The position numbers and the translations under genes are program-made. Shown piece after piece: positions 1 through 10,026 of a DNA stretch of 64,000 nucleotides; position 1 is the stretch's first letter; every line of letters starts with the position of its first letter. The notes below the pieces were generated by a model. The model did no database searches, was not told the DNA's origin, and was given only the letters and a program-made list of their open reading frames with translations. The stretch covers positions 62,001 to 126,000 of the forward strand of contig NZ_AUXV01000004.1 of assembly GCF_001625575.1 (NCBI RefSeq), given 5' to 3'. This DNA is from Pseudoalteromonas luteoviolacea S2607. GTDB taxonomy: Bacteria; Pseudomonadota; Gammaproteobacteria; Enterobacterales; Alteromonadaceae.

Positions 1-118
1 GTCCTATATCAAAGTGACAGTCGGCTTACTCAGTACCCGTAAATCAAATGCCACAACACAAAAGCCATAAGCATATCTAGACTTAGTTTACCGTATTCTA
101 CAAACGGGTAAGGCCGTC

Positions 119-154
119 GTTGAGACGAGCAACAAAGGTGATGCTCGTTTCAAC
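119..154. terminator. Hairpin downstream of the esterase gene
   Basis: A 13-bp stem (GTTGAGACGAGCA with TGCTCGTTTCAAC, one G-T wobble) encloses a 10-nt loop. It lies just beyond the 3' end of the minus-strand gene at 180-1250 and is probably its terminator. There is no long U tract, so it may act as an mRNA 3'-end stabiliser instead. Confidence 0.5.
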
Positions 155-179
155 ATACACTAGGCAAGGTAGGAGAAAG

Positions 180-1250
180 TTACTGTGTTTTAACCTCAAA
201 CAATAATACTTGGCTGAGTTGCTTTCCGTGTGCATTAAAATTGTTATCAGACACCATTAATAAGCTTTGGTTGCCGTTGGCTAATTTAGGGCCGAAAGTC
301 ATCCCCTCTAAGTTATCAATATGCTTTGAGCCTAGCTGCGCTTTAATTGTTGCCATGTCTAACACCAAGGTTTTTTTAGCAGGCTGGTATTGTTGGTTTT
401 TGAGAGAAGCGATAGTCTTGATGTCTGTTGCCTTTTCAATATCTATCAAATAGATACTTACGCTATTACCACCATCTTTCAATCCAGATGTGTATGAACG
501 TTCCATGGTTAAAAACTGGTGTTTATTTACCTGCAGTATTTCAACTAAACCTGTAGTGCGAAATGCATCAGCTTTTGCCTTTCGTCGCTTTACAAGTGGC
601 TCCAGATAATAGGCAAACTGTTTGTCCAGTTGTTTAGTTGCAAAATCAAAGTAGGAAATACGTACCATTGCGCCGTGTTTGATGTTGGCCTCTTCACCGT
701 CCTGTTTGAGCGCCCCCTCCATTGAGGCCCAAATACCTCGACCCGAGTGTGCCAGTGTTAAGCCCTCGAATACCGCGTTATGCCTTGGGCCAGAGGTGTC
801 TGAAATGTCGAACATTTTTGGCAGTTTAAATGAAGAAAGTCCATTGCTTGACTGCAAGTAAATGGCTGGCGCTTGTTGATATTTTACACTGCCTTCGCTG
901 CACCAGACGATGTCACTGGTATTTGGAATAGCTCGAAGGCTTTCTGGATCAACGAAGCCTAGCTTGGCGTCTTTACTGACTAAAGGATAAGATTTTTCAA
1001 ATTTTACCTGTTTAATTTTGTGCTTGTCTATCTCGATATTTGCTTGAAAGTAACGCGGGTTTTTCGCATCATCCGCAATTAATAAGTACTTACCATCAAC
1101 GTACTCAATACTTGATAAACCACCGACTTCATTTCCACTAATAGTCAGTTCTTCAGGGATAATATATTCATCTAAGAACTCAAGCTGCATGGGTGCAGCG
1201 TAAACGGAAAAGGGTAGCAATAAAGCCCAGAATAAAAAATTGTGCATCAT
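180..1250 (-). CDS. Secreted esterase-like protein, phytase-like domain
   Basis: This 356-residue protein has an N-terminal signal peptide (hydrophobic residues 4-17, likely cleavage after YAA). The rest matches my recollection of the 'esterase-like activity of phytase' family: an early GGLSSIEY segment, a central EGLTLAHSGRGIW segment and a late NLEGMTFGP / LLMVSDNNF segment, typical of a beta-propeller fold. It is probably a periplasmic hydrolase; the substrate is unknown. Two adjacent Met codons (1250 and 1247) could start it. It is monocistronic and divergent from the metal-efflux group. Fold assignment is fairly safe, enzymatic role is inference. Confidence 0.8.
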   Translation of the reverse strand: MMHNFLFWALLLPFSVYAAPMQLEFLDEYIIPEELTISGNEVGGLSSIEYVDGKYLLIADDAKNPRYFQANIEIDKHKIKQVKFEKSYPLVSKDAKLGFVDPESLRAIPNTSDIVWCSEGSVKYQQAPAIYLQSSNGLSSFKLPKMFDISDTSGPRHNAVFEGLTLAHSGRGIWASMEGALKQDGEEANIKHGAMVRISYFDFATKQLDKQFAYYLEPLVKRRKAKADAFRTTGLVEILQVNKHQFLTMERSYTSGLKDGGNSVSIYLIDIEKATDIKTIASLKNQQYQPAKKTLVLDMATIKAQLGSKHIDNLEGMTFGPKLANGNQSLLMVSDNNFNAHGKQLSQVLLFEVKTQ

Positions 1251-1627
1251 GTTTTAACTACAAAATAAATTGAACAAAGAAATATACGCGGGTAATGTTA
1301 AATTAGCACTATTTGATGGACAAAAATTTCAATAAAGTCTTTTTTCTGTTTTTAGCTGCGCTTGATGGCGCATAAAAGCGAAGACACGATGCTATTGAGA
1401 TAGTACCTTTCAATTAAGTGCCCGTTCCTCAGGGAAAACTCCTACCAACCAGTTGTGATAACGTTAAGAGAGGGAGAAAAGACACATTGTCGACGCTTTT
1501 CCCCCAAAACCCAGTATGGGTAAGCGCCATTGGTGTGAATGCAAAATTTTATTTAGATTCATTTAAAAATTGAGGTTCTTTTATTTCAGTGGTAGCATCA
1601 AGCCAAACTCAACTTTAAGATCGCCTA
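1251..1627. other. Intergenic region between divergent genes
   Basis: This gap of about 380 nt should hold the promoters of the esterase gene (leftward) and of the metal-efflux group (rightward). I found no clean -35/-10 pair, no operator palindrome and no credible small gene in it. Confidence 0.4.
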
Positions 1628-1978
1628 ATGCGCAAACTAACTCTTATATTTATGATGCTTTGCATTCTGAGTACTCAGGTATTCGGAATGGTTGCGCATG
1701 AAGGAGAGCATAGGTCGCAAGGTGATGAGCACAGTTTGCTGCATGAGATTGGTCAACCGCATAGTCATGACCATGATGACGAAACTGATTATACGCTGTC
1801 TTTTTCAAAAGAAGCGGTCAAGCATATCAATCAAGACTTAGAATGCTGTATTACAGCTGTTGTAGAAGTAGTTCCAGCATCAACACCTGAAATAAAACCA
1901 ATGGGCCCGATCATCTCTTTTGGCGCGAATTGGTCACCTCCTTTTTTAAAACATAGCACGCCACCCCCTAAAGCTTAA
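1628..1978 (+). CDS. Small secreted histidine-rich protein of the metal-efflux operon
   Basis: The 116-residue product has a signal peptide (residues 1-20, ending VFG). Residues 24-52 are dense in His, Asp and Glu (HEGEH, HSHDHDDE), a likely metal-binding patch. A CC pair occurs near residue 77 and the C-terminus is Pro-rich. It is the first gene of a same-strand group leading to an RND pump. Small His-rich proteins often open heavy-metal RND operons (CzcI-like position), so a periplasmic metal-sensing or buffering role is inferred. No Shine-Dalgarno sequence is obvious upstream of the ATG. Confidence 0.65.
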   Translation: MRKLTLIFMMLCILSTQVFGMVAHEGEHRSQGDEHSLLHEIGQPHSHDHDDETDYTLSFSKEAVKHINQDLECCITAVVEVVPASTPEIKPMGPIISFGANWSPPFLKHSTPPPKA

Positions 1979-2043
1979 TCCAAATTCACTGTTCCTGGTC
2001 AGCGCATTTGCTCTGGCTCGTATTGTCGTTTTTTGGATTTATT

Positions 2044-2643
2044 ATGTTATTAAATTTATTTACGCTGCAAAAATTGCAGACGATGGTAAGTGCTTTGTTG
2101 CTTATCCTTTTTACATCGAATTTTATCGTATTCAGCTTGCAGGCTTCACCCGGTGCCCATGGCCCAAATGGAGAACACTTAGATACCAATAACCAAGCCC
2201 AAGCATTGGTTAATCCCAAATTTGAAGGGTTTACTGAGGCGTATGAATTGGTAGGCGAATTGCTCGATAACCAATTGATAATTTACCTCCATGACTTCAA
2301 AACAAATATACCCGTTAAGAATGCATCGATTGAACTAGACCTTGACGGTCAAGTTGCACAAGCGAATTTCTCAGAACAATTGGGTGCTTACAGCCTGAGT
2401 AAACAGGCCTTGTTGGGTAAACTCCAGCAGCCCAGTATACACGAAATCATACTCACCATTACCACAGAAGAGAGTGGCGACTTACTGTTTGTAAACCTTG
2501 ACAATTCAAAGGTGCATACCGCTGAACTTAGTCATGGCGATGAAGAGCATGTTCACTTCCCATGGCATATGTTTGTGGTAGCCCTTGCTGTGTTTGCTGG
2601 TGGAGTTCTATTGGGCCGCCAAATGAAGGGGAGTAAAGCATGA
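2044..2643 (+). CDS. Membrane-anchored periplasmic protein of the metal-efflux operon
   Basis: About 199 residues. An N-terminal hydrophobic segment ends at a likely signal cleavage in LQA-SPG. The mature part begins [13 protein letters not shown], a motif that recurs at the start of the next protein. The middle looks like an immunoglobulin-like beta domain (YtkA/FixH-like, tentative). A C-terminal transmembrane helix (HMFVVALAVFAGG) follows a His-rich HGDEEHVHFPWH stretch. The stop overlaps the next start (ATGA), so translation is coupled to the adaptor. The start is uncertain: a TTG at 2008, ATG at 2044 (weak GGA upstream) and ATG at 2083 are in frame. Confidence 0.65.
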   Translation: MLLNLFTLQKLQTMVSALLLILFTSNFIVFSLQASPGAHGPNGEHLDTNNQAQALVNPKFEGFTEAYELVGELLDNQLIIYLHDFKTNIPVKNASIELDLDGQVAQANFSEQLGAYSLSKQALLGKLQQPSIHEIILTITTEESGDLLFVNLDNSKVHTAELSHGDEEHVHFPWHMFVVALAVFAGGVLLGRQMKGSKA

Positions 2644-3755
2644 GAATATTATGCGTGATAGTGCTCTTTGTGAGTGTTGTTTCTTTACCAACATTGGCTT
2701 CACCCGGAGCACACGGTCCGAATGGTGAGCACCTCGACCAAAAGTCAAATAAAGTGTCTGGCGAATTGGGTAGACAAGCTGATGGTTCGGTGCTCATGCC
2801 TATGAAGCACCAGGCATTACTGGCTATCAAAACCCAATTTGTAGCCGAAACCACAGCGCAAAAACATATCCGCCTTGACGCCATTGCTAAGCCTCATCCT
2901 GATGGGTATGCCAAGGTTCAATCGAGCAGTGATGGCAGGTTAGATGCACCGGAAGCTGGTATTCGCCCAAGTGGTACAAAGGTCAAAGCGGGCGATATTT
3001 TGGGTTTCATTCGTTATCAAGACACTGCGTATGAACTTGCCAGTCAGAACAGTGAATTGATTGCGATTCGAAATCAAATCGCTCAAACCCACCGAGATGT
3101 TTCTCGCTTAAAAAAGTTAGGAGATTTGGCTTCAAAACAAGCGTTAGAACAGCTCGAAACCGAGTTATTAAGCTTAAGACAGCAAGCAGGTGCGTTACAG
3201 ACAGGGTTAGAAAAGCCAGAGGTGCTTATTGCGCCTGTTTCAGGTTTGCTGATCAATCACGGTGTTTCTAAGGGTCAATGGGTTGAAGTTGGAGAGACTT
3301 TGTTTGAGATTATTTCGCCAGATCAACGACTCATTGAAGCAAGTACCAATGATACAAGTTTATCAAGTAAGCTGATAAGTGCCAAAGTGAATGCGCATCC
3401 AAATATATCTTTGAACTATATCGGTCACTCTCCTTTGCTTGTGAATGGTTTAGTACATTTAAATTTTGAGCTGCAAAACGGTAGTGAAAACCATCATTTA
3501 ATGATTAATCAAAACCTTAGCATACAAGTTCAAGTCAATGAGACTTTAAAAGGCATCGTGTTACCTGAAAATGCAGTGGTGCAGAGTCAAAATAACTTGC
3601 CCCAAGTCTGGATTAAGCTCTCTGCGGAGCGTTTTTTGCCCCAGCTGGTCAAATATGAGCGCTTACAACCTGGCTTGGTGCTGATTACCCAAGGGCTTGG
3701 GGCTGACAATCGAGTAGTGATTGAAGGCGCGTCATTATTGAATCAAGTGAGATAG
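2640..3755 (+). CDS. RND efflux periplasmic adaptor subunit (HlyD/CusB family)
   Basis: A 371-residue membrane fusion protein. It has a signal peptide (1-20, ending TLA) and a mature start [14 protein letters not shown] barrel-sandwich half follows ([27 protein letters not shown]), then a short coiled-coil hairpin (about 130-185), the second lipoyl half ([20 protein letters not shown]), and beta-barrel and membrane-proximal domains. The order and length fit CusB/CzcB-type adaptors that bridge a heavy-metal RND pump to an outer-membrane channel. It overlaps the preceding gene by 4 nt and lies 7 nt before the pump gene, so these are one operon. The transported metal cannot be read from this subunit. 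Confidence 0.88.
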   Translation: MRILCVIVLFVSVVSLPTLASPGAHGPNGEHLDQKSNKVSGELGRQADGSVLMPMKHQALLAIKTQFVAETTAQKHIRLDAIAKPHPDGYAKVQSSSDGRLDAPEAGIRPSGTKVKAGDILGFIRYQDTAYELASQNSELIAIRNQIAQTHRDVSRLKKLGDLASKQALEQLETELLSLRQQAGALQTGLEKPEVLIAPVSGLLINHGVSKGQWVEVGETLFEIISPDQRLIEASTNDTSLSSKLISAKVNAHPNISLNYIGHSPLLVNGLVHLNFELQNGSENHHLMINQNLSIQVQVNETLKGIVLPENAVVQSQNNLPQVWIKLSAERFLPQLVKYERLQPGLVLITQGLGADNRVVIEGASLLNQVR

Positions 3756-3762
3756 CCAAAGT

Positions 3763-6700
3763 ATGTTTAATGTATTAGTTAGATCAAGTCTAAAACATCG
3801 TTTGGTCGTGATGCTCCTAGCTTTTGTTATGGTCACATATGGCGTAATGCAAGGGCAAAAACTGCCAGTTGATGTGTTTCCAAACCTTAATAAACCCGTT
3901 GTCACTGTGTTGACTGAAGCGGGTGGAATGGCACCAGAGGAAGTCGAACAACTTGTTACTTTTCCATTGGAAAACTTACTCAATGGTGTGACCGGCGTCA
4001 CGCGTATTCGTTCTACTTCTGGTATTGGTTTGTCCATTGTTTATATCGAATTTGAGTGGGATACGGATATTTATCGAAATCGTCAACTGGTCTCAGAGCG
4101 CTTAGATCTAGCTGCTGAGCAGCTTCCAAAAGGTGTTACATCGGTGATGGGGCCCGTCTCATCTATTATGGGTGAGGTAATGTTGATTGCATTACCCATT
4201 GATATTGTTGGAAAAGTTGATGCTATGGAGGCCCGTGAATATGCTGACTTTGTGCTTAGACCTAGATTACTTGCGATACCTGGTATATCCCAAGTTATTC
4301 CTATAGGCGGGGAAGTCCGTCAGTTAAGAATTGCGCCTGATACCCTGCGCATGCGTCAATTTGACATTGAGTTAGCAGATTTACAAAGCGCATTGGCTGA
4401 CTTTGCAGCAAACTTTGGTGGTGGTTTTGTTGACCTCAATAATCAAGAGTACTTGATCCGCCATCAGGGCCGAACGTTAAATATCCGCCATCTACAAAAC
4501 CTTGCAGTTGGTTGGCAAAAGGACCGTCCAATATTACTTTCTGAAATTGCTACAGTGCAATACTCAGCCGCAGAAAAACGGGGCGATGGCGGGTTCAATG
4601 GTAAACCCGCGGTCGTCATCAATATTCAAAAACAACCAAGCGCTGATACGGTTCAGTTGACTCAGCAAATAGAAATGGCCCTCGAAGAGTTAAGTTCAGG
4701 GCTTCCGCAGGGACTGGCTAAACCACAAGTTTTATTTAGGCAAGCGGATTTTATTAAATCGTCCATTGATAATGTGACCGAGGCTCTGCGCGATGGGGCC
4801 ATAATGGTCACAATCATACTGTTTTTATTTTTGTTGTCGGTCAAAACGACAGTTATTTCCTTGTTTGCAATCCCGCTTTCGCTAGCGGTGACTGTGCTTA
4901 TCTTTCAGTGGCTTGGTCAAAGTATTAATGTGATGACCCTAGGTGGTTTGGCCATCGCCATAGGTGAACTTGTAGATGACTCCGTTGTGGATGTAGAAAA
5001 TATTTTGAGACGGCTTAAGCTCAACGCACAATCGCGTGTCCCCAAACCGGTGTTTGATGTGATATGGCAAGCAAGCGTTGAAGTGCGCTCAGGTATAGTC
5101 TACGCAACCGCAATTGTTGTGTTGGTATTTTTGCCTTTGTTTGCCTTACCGGGTATTGAAGGACGGCTTTTTTCTCCACTTGGACTCGCATATATCATTG
5201 CAATTTTAGGGTCTTTACTGGTGTCAATGACCGTGACCCCAGTGCTTTGCTACTATCTACTGCCAAATGCAAAAATTATCCATCAAGGTGATAGCTGGCT
5301 AGTCAACAAACTTAAATGTTGGCAAGGCAAGTGGCTTGTGTTGGCATTGCCTAAATCAAAGCAACTTATAGCGACCGCAGCGGTAATTGCAGTCATGGCT
5401 GCTGCGAGTATTTCGCAGTTTCCTCGCGCTTTTTTACCCAAATTTAATGAGGGTTCGCTAGTGTTGGGGATCATATTTGAGCCGGGCACATCGTTAGCAG
5501 AGTCTAACAAAATGGGGCGCTTAGCGGAGTCGCTATTGCTTTCTGTGCCTGAGGTGACGCAAGTTGGAAGGCGTACTGGCCGTGCTGAGCTAGATGAACA
5601 CGCTGAAGGCGTTCATTCTTCGGAAGTAGATGTTGATTTGGTGCCCTCGCAGCGAAGTCGAGACGAAGTGCTTGCTGAAATACGCGCCAAGCTAGCTGTG
5701 CTGCCGGGCCAAGTGGCCATTGGCCAGCCAATTTCGCACCGTCTGGATCATTTGTTGTCTGGGGTTCGTGCGCAGCTTGCGATAAAGCTCTTTGGTGATG
5801 ATTTAGAAGGCTTACGTATCAGTGCTGAAGCACTGCGCGACAAACTAGCGTCGGTGCCCGGTCTTGTCGATATCAACATTGAAAAACAGGTGTTAATTCC
5901 ACAGCTCAGTGTTCGGATAAAGTACAATGAGCTCGCCAAATTTGGACTTACGCCGGGCTCTGCACTTCGCCAACTAAACATGTTAACAGAGGGCGTAGGG
6001 GTGACAGATGTAGTCGATGGCATCAAACGTTTTGAGCTAGTATTACGACTTGAAGACGAAAACCGCACACCTGAAGCGCTAGGCAATACGTTAATCGCGT
6101 CTCCTGCTGGTGCTATTCCAGTTTCTTACATAGCAGACATCACATTGCTTGATGGGCCAAATCAAATCCTTAGAGAAAATGGACGTCGCCGCCTTGTGCT
6201 TTATGCCAACAGCGAAAATGTCGACGTCAAAACACTGCTGAGCGATATACGCACAATCGTTGCTGCGCATTCATTACCACAGGGTAGCTTTGCTAGCATA
6301 GAGGGCCAGTTTTTAGCCCAAGAGCAAGCGATGCGCTTGCTTATATTGCTGTCAGTTTTGTCATTCGCACTGATATTTTTGGTGTTGTACATGCGTTATA
6401 AATCCTTCGTATTTGCTGCCATTATTATGTGCAGTTTGCCTATGGCATTGGTAGGGGCAGTTATTGCTATGTGGTTAACTTCGACCTCGCTTTCTGTTGC
6501 ATCGGTTGTCGGTTTTATCACATTAACGGGTATTGCTGCGCGCAACGGTATTTTAAAAATAAGCCATTACCTTAACCTTATCCGTTTTGAAGGTGCGTCC
6601 TTTAATCACGCGCTGATTGTTCGTGGCGCACAAGAACGGTTATCACCAGTTCTTATGACTTCAATGGTGACTGCATTTGCACTGATCCCATTGCTTTGGG

Positions 6701-6870
6701 CTGCCGACCAGCCCGGCAAAGAAATTTTGCACCCTGTCGCCATTGTTATTTTTTCTGGCCTTATGAGTTCGACGTTACTGGATACTTTATTGACGCCCTT
6801 ACTCTATTGGAAGTTTGGTAAAAAACCGACAGAGGCGTGGATAAACAGCAATTCAAAAGAGTTGATTTAA
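3763..6870 (+). CDS. Heavy-metal RND efflux pump (CzcA/CusA family)
   Basis: A 1035-residue proton-driven inner-membrane pump of standard HME-RND length. Visible features are TM1 ([14 protein letters not shown]), the porter loop [11 protein letters not shown], the TM2-TM6 block around 335-500, and a second block around 865-1010. The TM4 motif [14 protein letters not shown] (about residues 399-412) carries the Asp and Glu residues expected for proton relay in this class. AC_tran signatures such as [16 protein letters not shown] in the second half are present. Specificity (Cu/Ag or Zn/Co/Cd) is not resolved. No outer-membrane TolC-type partner lies in the operon, so it must borrow one from elsewhere. 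Confidence 0.92.
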   Translation: MFNVLVRSSLKHRLVVMLLAFVMVTYGVMQGQKLPVDVFPNLNKPVVTVLTEAGGMAPEEVEQLVTFPLENLLNGVTGVTRIRSTSGIGLSIVYIEFEWDTDIYRNRQLVSERLDLAAEQLPKGVTSVMGPVSSIMGEVMLIALPIDIVGKVDAMEAREYADFVLRPRLLAIPGISQVIPIGGEVRQLRIAPDTLRMRQFDIELADLQSALADFAANFGGGFVDLNNQEYLIRHQGRTLNIRHLQNLAVGWQKDRPILLSEIATVQYSAAEKRGDGGFNGKPAVVINIQKQPSADTVQLTQQIEMALEELSSGLPQGLAKPQVLFRQADFIKSSIDNVTEALRDGAIMVTIILFLFLLSVKTTVISLFAIPLSLAVTVLIFQWLGQSINVMTLGGLAIAIGELVDDSVVDVENILRRLKLNAQSRVPKPVFDVIWQASVEVRSGIVYATAIVVLVFLPLFALPGIEGRLFSPLGLAYIIAILGSLLVSMTVTPVLCYYLLPNAKIIHQGDSWLVNKLKCWQGKWLVLALPKSKQLIATAAVIAVMAAASISQFPRAFLPKFNEGSLVLGIIFEPGTSLAESNKMGRLAESLLLSVPEVTQVGRRTGRAELDEHAEGVHSSEVDVDLVPSQRSRDEVLAEIRAKLAVLPGQVAIGQPISHRLDHLLSGVRAQLAIKLFGDDLEGLRISAEALRDKLASVPGLVDINIEKQVLIPQLSVRIKYNELAKFGLTPGSALRQLNMLTEGVGVTDVVDGIKRFELVLRLEDENRTPEALGNTLIASPAGAIPVSYIADITLLDGPNQILRENGRRRLVLYANSENVDVKTLLSDIRTIVAAHSLPQGSFASIEGQFLAQEQAMRLLILLSVLSFALIFLVLYMRYKSFVFAAIIMCSLPMALVGAVIAMWLTSTSLSVASVVGFITLTGIAARNGILKISHYLNLIRFEGASFNHALIVRGAQERLSPVLMTSMVTAFALIPLLWAADQPGKEILHPVAIVIFSGLMSSTLLDTLLTPLLYWKFGKKPTEAWINSNSKELI

Positions 6871-6949
6871 CAGGTTTGTGCAGCAACGCCTATGTAACTA
6901 ATACAAAGTTTGCTGCACCATTTACTATAAACATAAAGAGACTAAAAAT

Positions 6950-7324
6950 ATGAAAACTTCAATTATCACAGTTATTTTACTTGCACTGTGTGCATTTATT
7001 TTCGCCCCAAGTGTGAGCGCACACGGCAGCACCAAGCCCCTTCATGGAGGGGTAGTAAAAGTTGAGCATGAAATGGTTTTTGAACTTGTACGCGCGGAGA
7101 CTGGTGTCAGCCTTTATCTTCGCGATCATGGCAAACCTTATCCTGCAAAAAAAGTAACTGGCAACATTATTGTGCTGGCGAATGGCAAAAAGTCAGATGC
7201 GCAATTGCGTTATGTAGGTGATAATAAATTGACTGCCAATATCGCCATTGCTGACGGCGCTAAAGTGCTTGTGAAAGTCAAAGAGTCTAGTCATCACTCA
7301 GTCACTGTGCGTTTCACGTTTTAA
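6950..7324 (+). CDS. Small periplasmic protein at the end of the metal-efflux operon
   Basis: The 124-residue product has a signal peptide (1-24, ending VSA). The mature start HGSTKPLHGGVVKVEHEMVFELV contains three His residues that could bind metal. The remainder is predicted beta-rich. I do not recognise a named domain, although HGG-VVK-type starts occur in small proteins next to Cus/Czc pumps. It follows the pump gene by 79 nt on the same strand and is followed at once by a strong hairpin, so it closes the transcription unit. A periplasmic metal chaperone role is inference. Confidence 0.6.
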   Translation: MKTSIITVILLALCAFIFAPSVSAHGSTKPLHGGVVKVEHEMVFELVRAETGVSLYLRDHGKPYPAKKVTGNIIVLANGKKSDAQLRYVGDNKLTANIAIADGAKVLVKVKESSHHSVTVRFTF

Positions 7325-7332
7325 AGTAAACA

Positions 7333-7367
7333 TTAAGAAACCTAGAGCAAGGCACTAGGTTTCTTAA
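7333..7367 (+). terminator. Terminator of the metal-efflux operon
   Basis: A perfect 13-bp inverted repeat (TTAAGAAACCTAG with CTAGGTTTCTTAA) begins 9 nt after the last stop codon of the efflux group. The 3' arm is U-rich, consistent with intrinsic termination. Confidence 0.75.
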
Positions 7368-7606
7368 TTGCATCAGCGTCAAAAGCGTTTAACTTATGCG
7401 GCGTGATAAGGAAGTAATTGTCGAGAATTAGAGAGCTTTTAAAAAACTCCACAAGGTTTTCTACTTCCTGTGTTGTGACATGATGGATTTGAATTGATGT
7501 TTCAGTTTTTGAAATTGTCTAAAAAATAACTTGTTCAATTATTGCTCTTTTGTTAGTTTTTAAATGCTTTACTTTAAAGCAATAATATTTTAACAAGGAA
7601 TAGAAC

Positions 7607-7816
7607 ATGCAATTAAAATTGAATAAAAAGAAAATCAAGTCACTTTCAGTTTCTAAGTTAGTATCAGTTGAAGCAACCCCAGAAGTAGCGGGTGGTTGGG
7701 CTCCACACACAAAAAATCTGTTTTGCCGTGAACACTCGTTTGGCCCATTTTATTGTAATACTAATGAGTCAGAGTGCATCGAAAAAACTCGTGAAATACA
7801 CACTTGTGCTTGCTAG
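7607..7816 (+). CDS. Leader-type peptide 1: possible RiPP precursor with AGG boundary
   Basis: A 69-residue peptide starting at an ATG preceded by a good AAGGAA site. Residues 1-30 form a basic leader (MQLKLNKKKIKSLS...) ending TPEVAGG. The 39-residue remainder is Cys-containing (five Cys, ending HTCAC). Two other genes here, at 27532 and 36952, share the leader but not the core. Leaders of this style, ending in double Gly, are typical of exported or modified peptides (class I lanthipeptide-like and GG-type precursors). No modification or C39 peptidase gene is nearby. The gene is monocistronic, with a hairpin after it. The relationship is seen directly; function as a ribosomal natural product is inference. 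Confidence 0.7.
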   Translation: MQLKLNKKKIKSLSVSKLVSVEATPEVAGGWAPHTKNLFCREHSFGPFYCNTNESECIEKTREIHTCAC

Positions 7817-7825
7817 TTAAAGTTA

Positions 7826-7866
7826 CAACGGCCAAGTGATGTGTAACTTGGCCTACTGTTGTTTTA
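7826..7866. terminator. Hairpin between leader peptide 1 and the GGDEF gene
   Basis: GGCCAAGT (7830-7837) pairs with ACTTGGCC (7846-7853), and GTTGTTTT follows 5 nt later. It lies between two convergent genes and can serve as terminator for the peptide gene. Confidence 0.6.
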
Positions 7867-7882
7867 CCAATTCACATATCGG

Positions 7883-8986
7883 TTATGCCTGAGCGGGGAT
7901 GCCAAAAGCTGCAACACAATTACGACCTTGGTTTTTAGCTAGATACAATGCTTCGTCGGCTTGATCAAACAGCTCTGTGAGTTGCTGTTTAGGATTATTC
8001 AGCTGAGTTACACCAAAACTGGCACTACAGTTGATACATACATCGCCGTAACAAATAGGCGTTAGCGCGATTTGTTCTCTTAATTTATTTAAAACATTGG
8101 TAGCCTGGCTGAGGTTAACGCTTGGTAAGATCAATGCGAATTCCTCTCCACCATAGCGGGCGACCAAATCACTCTCTCGCAAGTTGTTTGCTAAAAGCTT
8201 GGCAATAATCTTTAGTGATGTATCACCATGACTGTGACCATATTTATCGTTGACACTCTTAAAGTGATCGATGTCGAGTAAAGCGATGCACAAAGGCTCT
8301 TGATGGCGTTTGGCATAAGCCAATACACGATTACCTTCGGCGAGTAATTTAGTTCTATTGGCAAGGCCTGTTAATGGATCCTCCGTTGCAAGTTGTCGAA
8401 GCCTGTTTTCGTATTTATTGCGGTCATTATCAAAGGTAATAGCGAGGACAATCAAAACTAACATCGCAAGCAACTCCGAACCAACTTGCAAGACACTTTG
8501 GTACCTACTTTGAAAGAAGATAAGCGGTGCAACAGGTTGGTGATATTGAATGTAAAAGTAACAACTACAACATAAAAACGACAGCACGATTTTAGTTCTT
8601 TTACGGTGGTCCTCTAACAATAGCCAAGGCAATGGCAGTAAAGTGAAAAACGTACTTTGCACGCCAAGATTTTTCCCAACTACCCAATTGGCATGAATAA
8701 AAATGTATCCGATGATACTAAGTAATAAGACCATCCTCGCGATGTAGTAAAGTCGACGATGCTGTAAATAAACTGCACTCAAACAGATGGCTAAAAGCCC
8801 CGTATTCATGACTCCTGTGATAAGTGAATGCGAGAGCATACCGAACAAAATAATGTTGATACATGCAATAGTGGCAGCGACAAATGCCAGTGTGTTAGTA
8901 ACACGCACTTTGTGAATATTGGCTTCATCACTGTCACAGCCAATATTAATGGCAGTGTACAACAGGTTTTGGAGCGATCTAATCAT
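7883..8986 (-). CDS. Membrane-bound diguanylate cyclase (GGDEF)
   Basis: A 367-residue protein with roughly six N-terminal hydrophobic helices (residues 30-190) followed by a GGDEF domain (about 205-360). The catalytic loop reads YGGEEF. The product-inhibition I-site RESD sits five residues before it, so the enzyme looks active and feedback-inhibited. It should make cyclic di-GMP from GTP at the inner membrane, in response to an unknown signal read by the membrane domain. It stands alone, convergent with leader peptide 1. Confidence 0.9.
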   Translation of the reverse strand: MIRSLQNLLYTAINIGCDSDEANIHKVRVTNTLAFVAATIACINIILFGMLSHSLITGVMNTGLLAICLSAVYLQHRRLYYIARMVLLLSIIGYIFIHANWVVGKNLGVQSTFFTLLPLPWLLLEDHRKRTKIVLSFLCCSCYFYIQYHQPVAPLIFFQSRYQSVLQVGSELLAMLVLIVLAITFDNDRNKYENRLRQLATEDPLTGLANRTKLLAEGNRVLAYAKRHQEPLCIALLDIDHFKSVNDKYGHSHGDTSLKIIAKLLANNLRESDLVARYGGEEFALILPSVNLSQATNVLNKLREQIALTPICYGDVCINCSASFGVTQLNNPKQQLTELFDQADEALYLAKNQGRNCVAAFGIPAQA

Positions 8987-9552
8987 AGGATACCTCTCGA
9001 ACGCTATTTATTCAGTATAGAGGAAATTTCCCATAGGGTTGCAAAGAGGTAGAGGATGCAAGGGATATTAGACCGTTTATTTTAAATATTCATCGTATGT
9101 GACAAGCTGTACGTGTACTTACTCCCCCTAGTTTTCTAGCTTTGGTGAATAGATTTAAACTTCATCTAACACTTGGCTATGAGTTACAAGCAGACGGTTA
9201 CAGCCATTCGGTGTCATTGGTTCTACTATGCAATACGGATGACCAACCAACTCATTCTTGCCTCAAAATGGGTTAACGCAAATTCTCTAAAGGGCTGCTT
9301 TGAGCGAAAAGCGGACCTTCATTGCTTTTTTGAGAACTAGCAACTTGTACCTGTAGTTATGGAGACGACCCAATGAGTTGTTTTTATATATTTGGTAAAA
9401 CACCATAACCATAAAATTGTGATATGTAGCAACATGTTACTATTTATGTTAAAACTGGGCCAATCAGATAAATGACCACAATTAGTTAGAAAAACGACCT
9501 ATTTGGTCGATATTAAATTGTTATATTTTTAATCAACTTAAGAGCTAGAATC
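8987..9552. other. Intergenic entry to the cassette cluster
   Basis: About 560 nt without a gene. The right part (about 9258-9524) is a diverged copy of 11377-11650; the last 98 nt (9427-9524) align best. The repeat ends at GTTAT, like the right end of an attC site, just before the ASCH gene. No integrase gene and no recognised attI site lie here. Confidence 0.5.
9427..9524 (+). repeat. Long non-coding repeat, copy A
   Basis: This segment aligns over its whole length with 11552-11650, at roughly three quarters identity by eye. The last 38 nt differ at only three positions. It contains a small hairpin (ACGACC/GGTCG) and ends in GTTATAT, matching the right-hand R' core of attC sites. Each copy lies directly upstream of a cassette-type gene. 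The similarity continues more weakly to the left, to about 9258. Confidence 0.65.
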
Positions 9553-10026
9553 ATGGATGAAAGAAGTAAATCATTTTTAGAACAATATCTTAGTTCCTTG
9601 CCCGATGATGTGGCATCAAAATATACCTCATTTAGCGCAGATTATTTCTGTGCAGACGAATATAACGCAAATCTTTGCGCAGACCTTGTTGTAAAAGGTG
9701 AAAAGACCGCAACTTGTAGCCTAGACATCTGGTTTAGTGAGCAAGGTGAAACTATGCCCGAAGTAGGGGATTTGATGGTCGTAACAAATTGGAGTGGTGA
9801 GCCTGTTTGTATTGTTGAAACAACATCGGTTAGTAAATGCAAATACAACGAGGTTACAGCAGAATTTGCTGCATCGGAGGGAGAGGGCGATAAGTCGTTA
9901 AGTTGGTGGCGAAAGGTTCATTGGGACTTTTTCTCAAAAGAATGTGAAGAGCTAAATATTAAGCCGTCAGAAGATATGCTATTGGTGTTGGAGCGCTTCA
10001 AGTTGGTGAGTCCACAAAAAATATAA
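9553..10026 (+). CDS. ASCH-domain protein (cassette gene)
   Basis: A 157-residue protein. The fold signature of ASCH domains is visible: VVKGEKTATCSLDIWF (about 47-62), the GDLMVVTNWSGEPVCIVETT strands, and SLSWWRKVHWDFF near the C-terminus. ASCH proteins are PUA-like beta-barrels that bind RNA or nucleosides; some relatives hydrolyse N4-acetylcytidine, so an RNA or nucleoside function is plausible. The stop codon is embedded in an attC site and the gene has its own spacing from copy A of the repeat, which marks it as an integron cassette. ASCH genes are common cassette cargo. Confidence 0.85.
   Translation: MDERSKSFLEQYLSSLPDDVASKYTSFSADYFCADEYNANLCADLVVKGEKTATCSLDIWFSEQGETMPEVGDLMVVTNWSGEPVCIVETTSVSKCKYNEVTAEFAASEGEGDKSLSWWRKVHWDFFSKECEELNIKPSEDMLLVLERFKLVSPQKI

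Noticed and set aside
9520-9526. attI site at the left edge of the cassette cluster
   Set aside because: GTTATAT is there, but the same boundary occurs at 11646 with a repeated upstream sequence and no integrase gene is nearby. A boundary repeat explains it better.
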